A DNA stretch of 64,000 nucleotides from Caulobacter sp. NIBR2454 (lineage in GTDB: Bacteria > Pseudomonadota > Alphaproteobacteria > Caulobacterales > Caulobacteraceae). Location: the NCBI RefSeq assembly GCF_027474405.1, contig NZ_CP114871.1:496001-560000 (forward strand), written 5' to 3'. Below, in pieces: positions 11,173 through 19,822 of the stretch. A program made the translations under genes and the position numbers. Below the pieces are notes generated by a model that saw nothing but the letters and a program-made list of their open reading frames with translations, did no database searches and was not told the DNA's origin. The stretch's first letter is position 1, and every line of letters begins with the position of its first letter.

Positions 11173-12575
11173 TGAAGTACATCTCCACCCGGGGAGAAGC
11201 CCCCGCGATCGGCTTTCTGGATGCGGTCCTGTCGGGCCTCGCGCCCGATGGCGGCCTGTATGTTCCTGAAAGCTGGCCCAGCTTCACCGCTGACGAGATC
11301 GCCGCCTTCGCTGGCAAGCCGTATCACGAGGTCGCCACCGAAGTGCTAGCCCGCTTCGCCGGTGATGAGATCGCCCGCGAGGATCTGGCCGCTATCTGCC
11401 AGGAGGCCTATGCCAGCTTCGCCCACCCGGCGACGACGCCGCTGAAGCAGCTCGCGCCGGGCCTGTTCCTGCTGGAGCTGTTCCACGGCCCGACCCTGGC
11501 GTTCAAGGACGTGGCGATGCAGCTGCTGGGGCGGCTGTACGACCACATCCTTTCCACGCGTAGTCGAAGTCTGACCATCGTCTGCGCCACGTCGGGCGAC
11601 ACCGGCGGCGCGGCGGTCGAGGCGTTTCGCGGCCGGTCCAATGTGAAGATCGTCGCCATGTTCCCGGACGGTCGGATCAGCGAGGTCCAGCGCCGGTTCA
11701 TGACCACGGTCGAGGACGATAACGTCCAATGCCTGTCGGTGGGCGGTACGTTCGACGACTGCCAGGCGATCCTCAAGGGGATGTTCGCCGACGGCCAGTT
11801 CGCCAACGCCGTGGACCTGTCGGCGGTCAACTCGATCAACTGGGCGCGGGTCGCGGCGCAGAGCGTCTATTACTTCACCGCTGCCGTGGCCCTGGGCGCG
11901 CCGCTGCGCGAGGTGGCCTTCGCCATCCCGACCGGTAACTTTGGCGACGCCTATGCCGGCTATGTGGCCAGCAAGATGGGCTTGCCGATCCGCAGCCTGA
12001 CGGCGGCCACCAACGCCAACGACATTGTCGCCCGCGCCATCGAGGAAGGCCGCTATGTGCGCGGCCAGGTGGCGGCGACCTCATCGCCGGCCATGGACAT
12101 CCAGGTGTCATCCAACTTCGAGCGTCTCTACTTCGAAGCCGTGGGCCGCGATGGGGTCGAGACCGGTCGCGCCTTCCGCGCTTTCGCCGAGTCGGGCGTG
12201 CTGGATATCCCGCCGTCGGCCCTGGCGGCGATGCGCGAGATATTCCGAGGCCGGGCGGTGAGTGAGGCCGAAACCGCCCGGACCATGGTCGCCACGCTGA
12301 ACGAGACCGGCGAGATGATCGATCCGCACACGGCTGTCGGCGTGACCGCCGCCCAGGCCATGCTGGCCGCCGGCGATGTCGGCGCGCCGCTGGTTGTGTT
12401 GTCCACCGCTCATCCGGCCAAGTTCCCGGAAGCGGTCCTGGCGGCCTGCGGCGTCGACGCCCCGGCGCCGCGCGGCGCGGGCGACCTGTTCCAGCGTCCG
12501 GAGCGCTTCGACAACGTTTCCGCCGACGCCGAGGCGGTGAAGGCCCGGGTCCGCGCCTTCGCGAGAGCCGAGTGA
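11172..12575 (+). CDS. thrC: Threonine synthase
   Basis: PLP enzyme that converts O-phosphohomoserine to threonine, the last step of the pathway. The PLP lysine is Lys112 in LAFKDVAMQLLG, and SGDTGGAAVEAF is the phosphate-binding region. The 467 aa length fits the long bacterial form. The start ATG at 11172 overlaps the surf1 stop by one base, so it is probably made from the oxidase operon mRNA as well as any local promoter. Its end overlaps the GTG of the M16 peptidase gene. Confidence 0.96.
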   Translation: MKYISTRGEAPAIGFLDAVLSGLAPDGGLYVPESWPSFTADEIAAFAGKPYHEVATEVLARFAGDEIAREDLAAICQEAYASFAHPATTPLKQLAPGLFLLELFHGPTLAFKDVAMQLLGRLYDHILSTRSRSLTIVCATSGDTGGAAVEAFRGRSNVKIVAMFPDGRISEVQRRFMTTVEDDNVQCLSVGGTFDDCQAILKGMFADGQFANAVDLSAVNSINWARVAAQSVYYFTAAVALGAPLREVAFAIPTGNFGDAYAGYVASKMGLPIRSLTAATNANDIVARAIEEGRYVRGQVAATSSPAMDIQVSSNFERLYFEAVGRDGVETGRAFRAFAESGVLDIPPSALAAMREIFRGRAVSEAETARTMVATLNETGEMIDPHTAVGVTAAQAMLAAGDVGAPLVVLSTAHPAKFPEAVLAACGVDAPAPRGAGDLFQRPERFDNVSADAEAVKARVRAFARAE

Positions 12576-13840
12576 CGACGCCGAAGGTTCACACTCTCCC
12601 CAACGGTGTTCGGGTCGTCTGCGATCCGATGCCGGGCCTGGAGACGGTCGCCCTTTCGGTCGTGGCGGGCCGTGGATCACGGTTCGAGGACAAGGGTCGC
12701 TCGGGCTGGTCGCATCTGCTGGAGCACATGGTGTTCAAGGGCGCGGGCGAACGCTCGGCTCGCGATATCGTCGAGGTCATCGAGAACGAGGGCGGCAATC
12801 TCAACGCCGCCACTGGCTATGAGCGCACCAGTTTCCAGGTCCGCGCCCTGAAGGGTGGTGAGGGTCTGGGCATGGCGGTCGTCGCTGACCTGTTGCTTCG
12901 CCCGACCCTCGACGCCGAGGACCTGGAGAAGGAAAAGCAGGTCATCGGCCAGGAGATCGCCGAGGCCGCCGACACTCCCGACGACCTCGTCTTCGATCAA
13001 GTCCAGGGCGCCGCCTGGGGTGACACCGGCTTGGGCCGGCCGATCCTGGGCACCGACGCCAGCCTGGCCCCGGCCACGCCACAGGCCGTGGGCGAATGGC
13101 GCGCGGCGCTATACGCCGCCGACGCCCTGGTGGTCAGCGCCGCGGGCGCGGTCGATGAGGCGCGGCTACTGGATCTGGCCGAGCGAGAGTTCGGCTCCAT
13201 GCCCACGGCGGCTGGTGCGCCGGCCTCGCCGACACCCGATTTTCAAGGCGGCCACAGCGAGACGCCCAAGCGGCTTGAGCAGGCGCATCTGGTGATGCTG
13301 CTGCCGGCGTTCGGCGCGCGCGATCCCGACTATTTCGTCCTGCGCCTGTTCGCCGAGGCTCTGGGCGGCGGCATGTCGTCTCGCCTGTTCCAGGAGGTGC
13401 GCGAAAGCCGTGGCCTCGCCTACGCCATCGACGCCTATGCCGACACCTATTCCGATGTGGGCGTGCTTGGGGTCTATGCCGGCTGCGCCGCCAAGGACGC
13501 GGCCGAGGCCGCCAGGGTGACGGCCGCCCAGATCGCTGGTCTGGCGCAGAAGATCGAGCCGGTGGAGCTGTCGCGCGCCAAGGCCCAGCTAAAGGCCTCG
13601 ATGTTCATGGGCCGCGAGCAGCCCCTGTCGCGCGCCGAGCAGGCGGCGGGCCAGACTCTGCTGTTCGGAAAGACTCTCAGCGCTGGCGAGATCGGCGCGG
13701 CCATCGACGCGGTCGAGGCCGGCGATATCGCTCGGGTCGGAACGCGCCTGCTGAGTTCGGGCAAGTGCGCCACCGCCGTGCTGGGCGCCAAGGGCGCCAT
13801 GAAGGCGGGCCAGGCGTTCGAGTCCGGGCTGTTCGGCTGA
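12572..13840 (+). CDS. M16 family zinc peptidase (processing-peptidase-like)
   Basis: Zinc metallopeptidase of the pitrilysin/insulinase family, related to mitochondrial processing peptidase beta. The inverted zinc motif is H48-L-L-E51-H52, and the distal glutamate Glu128 lies in QVIGQEIAEA at the expected spacing. Two M16 halves fit in 422 aa, of which only the N-terminal one carries zinc ligands, as is normal. It starts at a GTG in a 4-base overlap (GTGA) with thrC. thrC followed by M16 is common in alphaproteobacteria. The physiological substrate is unknown. Confidence 0.92.
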   Translation: MTTPKVHTLPNGVRVVCDPMPGLETVALSVVAGRGSRFEDKGRSGWSHLLEHMVFKGAGERSARDIVEVIENEGGNLNAATGYERTSFQVRALKGGEGLGMAVVADLLLRPTLDAEDLEKEKQVIGQEIAEAADTPDDLVFDQVQGAAWGDTGLGRPILGTDASLAPATPQAVGEWRAALYAADALVVSAAGAVDEARLLDLAEREFGSMPTAAGAPASPTPDFQGGHSETPKRLEQAHLVMLLPAFGARDPDYFVLRLFAEALGGGMSSRLFQEVRESRGLAYAIDAYADTYSDVGVLGVYAGCAAKDAAEAARVTAAQIAGLAQKIEPVELSRAKAQLKASMFMGREQPLSRAEQAAGQTLLFGKTLSAGEIGAAIDAVEAGDIARVGTRLLSSGKCATAVLGAKGAMKAGQAFESGLFG

Positions 13841-13863
13841 TCCAACCAAGCTAGGCTGGCGTC

Positions 13864-14472
13864 ATGGGCATGCTCGACTGGCTTTCCCCGAGGACCGAGA
13901 TCGCTCTGCAGGGCGAGGGCGTCACGCTGCGCAGTCCCCGGCCTTCCGACCATGCTGAATGGGCGAGGGTTCGGGAGGCGTCACGCGACTTCCTGCAACG
14001 CTGGGAGCCCACCTGGCCGGACGACGACCTGACTCGCGCTGCGTTCCGCCGACGCATCGACGCCTATGACCGCGAACTGCTGGAAGGGCAGGGGGTGGCG
14101 CTGGCGATCCGCGAAACGCGGGAGAACCGGCTGGTCGGCCTGATCCGCATGCACAATGTCCGCCGGGGCGTCGCCGAGACCGCATCGCTTGGCTACTGGA
14201 TCGGCCAGCCCTTCGCCCGCCGCGGCTATGGTCTGGCGGCGGTGCGGGCGGTGAGCGCCTTCGCCTTCGGCCCGTACCGACTGTCGCGCCTGGAAGCGCA
14301 GTGCCTGCCCGATAACGAGCCTTCCCGTCGTTTATTGCTCAAAGCCTGCTTCACGGAGGAAGGTTACGCGCGGGCTTATCTGAAAATTAACGGCGAATGG
14401 CGAGACCATAGGTTGTTCGGACTGGTCTCGCGCGCGCGTGCGTCGGAAGGTCCGGACAAAGCCGGGGCCTAG
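13864..14472 (+). CDS. GNAT acetyltransferase, RimJ-like
   Basis: A 202 aa GCN5-related N-acetyltransferase of the ribosomal-protein-alanine acetyltransferase type (RimJ/RimL). The acetyl-CoA loop region is LGYWIGQPFARRGYGLAAVRAV, and the typical NEPSRRLLLKACF segment follows. The substrate, whether a protein N-terminus or a small molecule, cannot be assigned. It is 23 nt after the M16 gene and 24 nt before the pdeA-like gene, so it is probably co-transcribed with both. Confidence 0.88.
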   Translation: MGMLDWLSPRTEIALQGEGVTLRSPRPSDHAEWARVREASRDFLQRWEPTWPDDDLTRAAFRRRIDAYDRELLEGQGVALAIRETRENRLVGLIRMHNVRRGVAETASLGYWIGQPFARRGYGLAAVRAVSAFAFGPYRLSRLEAQCLPDNEPSRRLLLKACFTEEGYARAYLKINGEWRDHRLFGLVSRARASEGPDKAGA

Positions 14473-14496
14473 AATGGGTTTTCGGCGGGGCTCGGG

Positions 14497-16167
14497 ATGG
14501 CGCTGAAGCAAAACCTGAAACGAGGCTGGGACGCCTCGGCCATGCTGGAGGCCTTGGGCGCTGCTGACGTGGCGCTGTGGGTCTGGGAGCCCGAAGCCGA
14601 CCGCCTGCGCCTCAACGGTCCCGCCCGCGCTCTGGGTCTGGGCCCGCTCGCGCCTGAATGCGCTTCCGCCGCCATCCTCGCCCTCGCCATTCCCCAGGAC
14701 CGCGCCCAGGTCGAGCGCATGCTGCGCACCCAGGCGCCGGGTTCCGAAGTCGTCGTCCGCGTCCGCATGCGTGGGGCCGAAAGCTGTCTGTGGCGCGGCG
14801 TCTGGCTGGAGGAAGGCGTACGGGCCGCCGGGGTGGTCGCCCCGGAAACGAAATATGCCGCCTCGCAGCACGATCAACTCACGGGTCTGCTCGACCGCTC
14901 CAGCTTCATCGCCCGCGCCCGCGACCGTATGCAGTCGGCGGGCGAGTACGAGATGGTGGTCGCCGACCTCGACCGTCTGCGCCGCCTGAACGAAGCCCTG
15001 GGCCATGAGCGCGCCGATCTGGTGCTGGCCGCCCTGGGGTCGCGTCTGGCCGCCGCCTTTCCCCCCAACGCCGTCATCGGCCGTATCGGCGAGGACGAAT
15101 TCGCCGTCCTGATCGAGGCGGTCAGCGGCCGAGAGCCGGCCGAGATGCTCCGCCAGGCCGTTGAACAACCTCTGCGCGTCGTGGGCTTTGATATCTTCCC
15201 GACCCTGTCGCTGGGCGCGGTATCGGCCGAGGGCGGCGAGAACGCCCCCGAGGCCACCGAACTGCTGCGCCGGGCCGAACTGGCCGTGGAGGCCGCCCGT
15301 ATGGGTGGTCGTGGCGGCGCCGCCGCCTATGGCCGGGCCATGGAAAGCGACGGCCTGTCCCAACTGGCGCTGGAGGCGGACCTGCGCGGCGCCCTGGGCC
15401 GGGGCGAGATCATTCCCTTCTTTCAGCCTGTGGTCAGGCTGTCCGACGGCGCGCTGGCGGGCTTCGAGGCGCTGGCACGGTGGCGTCACCCGCGCCGCGG
15501 CTTCCTGCCGCCTGACGACTTCCTGCCCTTGGTCGAGGAAATGGGCCTGATGAGCGAGCTGGGCGGCCACATGGTCCGGGCCGCCGCCACGCAACTGGCC
15601 GCCTGGCGCCGTACGCACAGCCAGGTTGAGGGCATGACGGTCAGCGTCAACCTTTCCACGGGCGAGATCGACCGCGCCAGCCTGATCGCCGAGGTCGCCT
15701 CGGTCATCAAGGAGAACGATCTGCCGCCGGCGGCCCTGAAGCTGGAGATCACCGAAAGCGAAGTGATGCGCGATCCCAAGCGCGCCGCCTCGGTGCTCAA
15801 CGCCCTGCGCGCCACCGGCGTCGGTCTGGCGCTGGACGACTTCGGAACGGGCTTCTCCTCGCTGTCCTACCTGTCGCAACTGCCTGTCGATACGCTGAAG
15901 ATCGACCGCTATTTCGTGCGGACCATGGCCGCCAATGAAGGCTCGGCCAAGATCGTCCGCTCGATCGTGCAGCTCGGTCGCGACCTGGATCTGGAAGTTG
16001 TGGGCGAGGGGGTCGAGAACGCCGCCATGGCCGCCAAGCTCTTGGAGCTAGGCTGCGACTACGGCCAGGGTTTTGGCTATGCGCCCGCCCTGCCGGCCAC
16101 CGAGGCCGAGGTCTACCTCAACGAGGCGTATCTCGACGGCGTCGCGCCGCTTCGGGCTTGGGGTTAG
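14497..16167 (+). CDS. pdeA: c-di-GMP phosphodiesterase with degenerate GGDEF (PdeA-type)
   Basis: Cytosolic protein with a PAS-like N-terminus (about 1-115), a GGDEF domain (about 120-285) and an EAL domain (about 290-545). The GGDEF active-site motif reads GEDEF (198-202). The EAL domain looks catalytically complete: E324-A-L, NLSTGE, EITESE, DDFGTG, LKID, GEGVEN and QGFGYA. In Caulobacter crescentus the protein CC3396/PdeA has this architecture; its GEDEF domain binds GTP and activates the EAL phosphodiesterase, and it is degraded by ClpXP with CpdR. Orthology here is inferred from that match. The protein ends in AWG; a C-terminal degron is possible but not proven by sequence. Confidence 0.9.
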   Translation: MALKQNLKRGWDASAMLEALGAADVALWVWEPEADRLRLNGPARALGLGPLAPECASAAILALAIPQDRAQVERMLRTQAPGSEVVVRVRMRGAESCLWRGVWLEEGVRAAGVVAPETKYAASQHDQLTGLLDRSSFIARARDRMQSAGEYEMVVADLDRLRRLNEALGHERADLVLAALGSRLAAAFPPNAVIGRIGEDEFAVLIEAVSGREPAEMLRQAVEQPLRVVGFDIFPTLSLGAVSAEGGENAPEATELLRRAELAVEAARMGGRGGAAAYGRAMESDGLSQLALEADLRGALGRGEIIPFFQPVVRLSDGALAGFEALARWRHPRRGFLPPDDFLPLVEEMGLMSELGGHMVRAAATQLAAWRRTHSQVEGMTVSVNLSTGEIDRASLIAEVASVIKENDLPPAALKLEITESEVMRDPKRAASVLNALRATGVGLALDDFGTGFSSLSYLSQLPVDTLKIDRYFVRTMAANEGSAKIVRSIVQLGRDLDLEVVGEGVENAAMAAKLLELGCDYGQGFGYAPALPATEAEVYLNEAYLDGVAPLRAWG

Positions 16168-16733
16168 GCCCGTCCGGCCTGGCCTGAAAGCTGGTCAGCG
16201 CTGATGCCGAGCTTGGCCAGGGCTTGGGACCATTTGTGCTCATGGTCCGACCCGAACAGGATCGCCTCGTCCGGATCGCAGATCAGCCAGACGTTCTCGC
16301 GCAGCTCCTGCTCAAGCTGGCCGCCGTCCCATCCCGCATAGCCCAGGGCCAGGACGGAGCGTCGCGGCTTGGTGCGATAGTCGGTCATCGCCACCAGCAC
16401 GTCGCGGGTGGCGGTTAGGCTGAGGTCGTCGGTGATCGGCACGCTGGCGCCCTGCGCCTCATAGTCTGCGGTATGCAGGACAAAACCACGCTCGCGCTGC
16501 ACCGGTCCACCCATCAGGACAAGATCGGCGGGACCATCCGCAGCCTGGGGCACGCCCAGCTTCTCCAGCAGGTCGCTGACCATCAGCCCGTCCACCGGCC
16601 GGTTCACGGCCAGCCCCATAGCGGCGTCCTCGTCGTGCGAGCAGACGAAGACAACGGCCCGCTCGAAGCGCGGATCGTCGATGCCGGGCATGGCCACCAG
16701 CAGGCGGCCGGTGAGGAATTCAGTTTCAGCCAT
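16164..16733 (-). CDS. YqgE/AlgH family protein (DUF179)
   Basis: A 189 aa protein of the UPF0301/YqgE family, compact and cytosolic, of unknown molecular function. Family hallmarks are LLVAMPGIDDPRFERAVV at the N-terminus and LGYAGWDGGQLEQEL in the C-terminal half. It is convergent with the pdeA-like gene and their stops overlap by 4 bases. The ATG at 16733 is the only sensible start. Confidence 0.93.
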   Translation of the reverse strand: MAETEFLTGRLLVAMPGIDDPRFERAVVFVCSHDEDAAMGLAVNRPVDGLMVSDLLEKLGVPQAADGPADLVLMGGPVQRERGFVLHTADYEAQGASVPITDDLSLTATRDVLVAMTDYRTKPRRSVLALGYAGWDGGQLEQELRENVWLICDPDEAILFGSDHEHKWSQALAKLGISADQLSGQAGRA

Positions 16734-16849
16734 GGCTTGAGAATCGGCGGGGAAAGCGGCGGTTTCAAGCCCCGTGCCGGAGATGTCGCTTGGCGGCGGC
16801 CCTGAGCGTCTCTATCTGCCTAGCTCAACATTCAGAACGGAGATCGGCC

Positions 16850-17329
16850 ATGACCATCAAAGTCGGCGATACGCTGCCCGCCGCCACCTTCATGACCACC
16901 TCGCCCGAGGGCCCCAAGCCGATCACCGGCGATGAAGCCTTCAAGGGCACGGTAGCCTTGTTCGCCGTTCCTGGCGCCTTCACCCCGACCTGCTCGGCCA
17001 AGCACCTGCCGGGCTTCAAGGAGAAAGCCGCCGACCTGAAGGCCAAGGGCGTCGACTCCATCGCCTGCGTCTCGGTCAACGACGTCTTCGTGATGAAGGC
17101 TTGGGCCAAGGACCAAGGCGTCGGCGATGAGATCCTCATGCTGGCCGACGGCAACGGCGACTTCACCCGCGCCATCGGCCTGGACTTCGACGGCTCGAAG
17201 TTCGGCATGGGTCCGCGCTCGCAGCGCTATTCGATGATCATCAAGGACGGCGTCGTCCAGCAGCTGAACATCGAAGAAGGCGGCGAATTCCGCGTTTCTT
17301 CGGCCGACTACATGCTGGGCCAGCTCTAA
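16850..17329 (+). CDS. Peroxiredoxin, Prx5-type
   Basis: A 159 aa thiol peroxidase of the AhpE/Prx5-like redoxin group that reduces hydroperoxides. The peroxidatic cysteine is Cys48 in PGAFTPTCSAKHLPGF. The start at 16850 has GGAGAT upstream and matches homologues (MTIKVGDTLP). It is followed by a hairpin shared with the convergent acyl-CoA dehydrogenase gene. Confidence 0.94.
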   Translation: MTIKVGDTLPAATFMTTSPEGPKPITGDEAFKGTVALFAVPGAFTPTCSAKHLPGFKEKAADLKAKGVDSIACVSVNDVFVMKAWAKDQGVGDEILMLADGNGDFTRAIGLDFDGSKFGMGPRSQRYSMIIKDGVVQQLNIEEGGEFRVSSADYMLGQL

Positions 17330-17340
17330 GCGGCCCCGGA

Positions 17341-17367
17341 GCGTGGGCGGGCTCAGCCCGTCCACGC
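17341..17367. terminator. Hairpin between convergent peroxiredoxin and acyl-CoA dehydrogenase genes
   Basis: A 12-bp stem (17341-17352 with 17356-17367, one G-U pair) has a 3-nt loop. The loop bases 17353-17355 are exactly the stop codon of the minus-strand gene. There is no T-tract on either side, so it may act as a two-way 3'-end barrier rather than a classical intrinsic terminator. Confidence 0.6.
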
Positions 17368-19032
17368 CTCCAGCAACGCGGCGCCTTGCGTGACCGCCGC
17401 GACCAGGCCGGGGGTCCCGGCCAAGACCTGATCGGCGTAGAGCCGGGCCAGCGCGGCGTCGTCGCCCTTGGCCAGCATCCAGCCGCCCGTCGTCTCACCC
17501 ATCAACTGCAGGAACGCCGTCGCGCCCGCCAGGGCGTCGGGCGTGCCCTTGCGCGCCGCCAACCAGGCGGACGCTTCACGCGCCGCGGCGGCGGCGGCGG
17601 TCAGGCGCGGACCGATCGTGCCTTCCGCCGTGGCGGCCGTGGCCTCGATCTCGGCCAGCAACTCCTCCAGCGCCAGGCCGCCGGCCATGGACAGCTTGCG
17701 GCCAGCCAGATCCATGGCCTGAATGCCGTTGGTGCCCTCGTAGATCGGCAGGATGCGGGCGTCGCGATAGTGCTGGGCCGCGCCGGTTTCCTCGATGAAG
17801 CCCATGCCGCCGTGAACTTGCAGGCCCTCGGACGCCGCCCAGACGCCGATGTCGGTGGACCAGCCCTTGGCGATTGGGGTCAGCAATTCCTCGCGGCGCT
17901 TGGCCTTGTCGCGGGCTTCCGGCGTATCGGCCAGGCGCGACAGGTCGGCGGCGATGGCGGTAGACAGGCAGATCCCACGCGCTGCGACGGTCTTAGCCTT
18001 GATCAACATCAGGGTGCGACGCACGTCGGGGTGATCGAAGATCGGCGCCTTGGTCTCGCCGGTCCAGGCGCTGCGACCCTGGCGGCGCTCCTGGGCGAAA
18101 GCCAGCGCCTGCTGATAGGCCCGCTCGGCGATGGCGACGCCTTGCGTCCCCACCTGCAGGCGGGCGGCGTTCATCATCGTGAACATGTGGGCCAGGCCCT
18201 GGCCCTCTTCGCCGACCAGTTCGGCCTTGGCGCCTTCGAACAGCATGACGCAGGTGGGCGAGGCGTGGATGCCCAGCTTGTGTTCGATGCCGCCGGGGCG
18301 GACGTCGTTGAGCGAACCCAGGGCGCCATCGTCGGCGACCATGACCTTCGGGGCCAGGAACAACGAGATCCCCTTCACCCCCTCAGGCGCGCCCGGCAGG
18401 CGGGCGAGGACCAAGTGGACGATGTTGTCGGCGGCGTCGTGGTCGCCCCAGGTGATGAAAATCTTCTGGCCATGCAGGCGATAGCCGCCTTCGCCATCGG
18501 GTTCAGCGCGGGTGGCGACGGCGGCCAGATCCGAACCGGCCTGCGGCTCGGTCAGGTTCATGGTGCCGGTCCACTCGCCGCTGATCAGCTTGGGGAGGTA
18601 CAGGTTCTGCTGCCGCTCGGTGCCGTGAGCATGCAGCGCCTCGATCGCGCCCTGGGTCAGCATGGGGCACAGGCCAAAGGCCAGGCTGGCGGCCTGTATC
18701 ATTTCGAACACGGCGATCTCCAGCGCCTTGGGCAGGCCCTGGCCACCAAACCGCGGATCGGCTGACAGGCTATTCCAGCCATCGGCGGCGAAGCGGCGAT
18801 AGGCGTCGGCATAGCCCGGAGCCGCCGCGACTTTGCCGTTGGCATAGGTAGCGCCCGCCAGGTCGCCGGGGCGGTTCAGCGGCGCAATGACCTCGCTGGC
18901 GAAGGCTCCCGCGGCTTCAAGGATCGCGGCGGCTGTTTCCTCGTCCACCTCGGGAAACAGAGCGGCAAGCTGGTCAAAACCAGCGGCGCGGAGAGAGGCG
19001 AGCAAGTCCTGGACGGGGGCGATGTAGGTCAT
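17353..19032 (-). CDS. Acyl-CoA dehydrogenase, large form with C-terminal extension
   Basis: FAD-dependent beta-oxidation enzyme, 559 aa, of the long subfamily with an extra N-terminal cap (MTYIAPVQDLLASL) and a C-terminal helical extension. The core motifs NLTEPQAGSDLAAV and KIFITWGDHD and the catalytic-base segment LPIYEGTNGIQAMDL are present. Chain-length preference is not readable. The gene stands alone, divergent from yceI. Beta-oxidation partners are not adjacent, although a dienoyl-CoA isomerase-like gene lies elsewhere in the window. Confidence 0.94.
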   Translation of the reverse strand: MTYIAPVQDLLASLRAAGFDQLAALFPEVDEETAAAILEAAGAFASEVIAPLNRPGDLAGATYANGKVAAAPGYADAYRRFAADGWNSLSADPRFGGQGLPKALEIAVFEMIQAASLAFGLCPMLTQGAIEALHAHGTERQQNLYLPKLISGEWTGTMNLTEPQAGSDLAAVATRAEPDGEGGYRLHGQKIFITWGDHDAADNIVHLVLARLPGAPEGVKGISLFLAPKVMVADDGALGSLNDVRPGGIEHKLGIHASPTCVMLFEGAKAELVGEEGQGLAHMFTMMNAARLQVGTQGVAIAERAYQQALAFAQERRQGRSAWTGETKAPIFDHPDVRRTLMLIKAKTVAARGICLSTAIAADLSRLADTPEARDKAKRREELLTPIAKGWSTDIGVWAASEGLQVHGGMGFIEETGAAQHYRDARILPIYEGTNGIQAMDLAGRKLSMAGGLALEELLAEIEATAATAEGTIGPRLTAAAAAAREASAWLAARKGTPDALAGATAFLQLMGETTGGWMLAKGDDAALARLYADQVLAGTPGLVAAVTQGAALLEAWTG

Positions 19033-19167
19033 ACGGGCGTTTTACGGCCCGACTGCGTCGCCGTCCATCACGCGTTCGTGAACGCCGTCGCCCTTTCATC
19101 TACGAGGTTCGATCTTAGCTGTGCGAGAATTGAAACAGCAACTATTGCAGTAACGAGGTTCTCTCTC

Positions 19168-19764
19168 ATGCGCCGCTCTCTCGCCTACGCCGCCTTCGCC
19201 TTCGCCCTGGCCGCGTCCCCCCTGGCCTACGCCGCTTCCACCAACCCCGCCGAAATGCCGGCTGGGACCTATGCCTTGGACAAGACCCACGCCAGCATCA
19301 CCGCCCAGATCGATCACTTCGGCTTTAGCGGCTACACCTTCCGCTTCGACAAGTTCGACGCCAGCTATTCGTACGATCCGGCCAAGCCTGACGCTTCGGT
19401 CCTGAAGGTCACGGTGGACGTCAATTCGCTGAGCACTGGTTACGACAAGGCAGACGCCGCCTTTCCGGCCGAGTTCCTGGCCGCCGACAAGCACCCGACC
19501 GCTACCTTTGTCTCCAAGTCGATACAGCGCGGGGCGGGCAACAAGGGCGTTGTGACCGGCGACCTGACCCTGGCCGGCGTCACCAAGCCGGTGAAGCTGG
19601 ATGTGACCTTCAACGGCTCGGGCAAGGACATGTTCGGCGCGATCCGTTCGGGCTTCTCGGCTTCGACCGTGATCAAGCGCACCGAGTTCGGTTCGACCAA
19701 GTACGCCCCGGCCCTGGGCGATGAGGTCAAGCTCGTCATGGATGTTGAGTTCACCAAGCAATAA
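19168..19764 (+). CDS. YceI family periplasmic protein
   Basis: A 198 aa protein with a signal peptide (roughly residues 1-22, ending AYAAS) and a lipocalin-like YceI domain that in homologues binds a polyprenoid or quinone-like molecule. Typical motifs are YALDKTHASITAQIDHFGFSG and the LTLAGVTKPVKLDV block. The start at 19168 gives a clean signal peptide, with GAGG upstream. It is followed by a terminator-like hairpin and then by a gene whose second half is another YceI domain. Confidence 0.94.
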   Translation: MRRSLAYAAFAFALAASPLAYAASTNPAEMPAGTYALDKTHASITAQIDHFGFSGYTFRFDKFDASYSYDPAKPDASVLKVTVDVNSLSTGYDKADAAFPAEFLAADKHPTATFVSKSIQRGAGNKGVVTGDLTLAGVTKPVKLDVTFNGSGKDMFGAIRSGFSASTVIKRTEFGSTKYAPALGDEVKLVMDVEFTKQ

Positions 19765-19777
19765 TCCCGGCCTAAGC

Positions 19778-19810
19778 TCCGCCCCGGGTACGCCGGGGCG
19801 GATTCCGTTT
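19778..19810 (+). terminator. Terminator or attenuator between yceI and the b561-YceI fusion
   Basis: A perfect 10-bp GC stem (19778-19787 with 19793-19802) with a 5-nt loop is followed by TTCCGTTTC, a weak T-rich tail. It lies 13 nt after the yceI stop and 20 nt before the next start, so it may only partly separate the two genes. Confidence 0.65.
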
Positions 19811-19822
19811 CAGGAGACAGGC

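Noticed and set aside
14332-15879. Minus-strand open frame of 515 codons opposite the pdeA-type gene
   Set aside because: Low-complexity antisense translation; the plus strand has complete GGDEF and EAL motifs.
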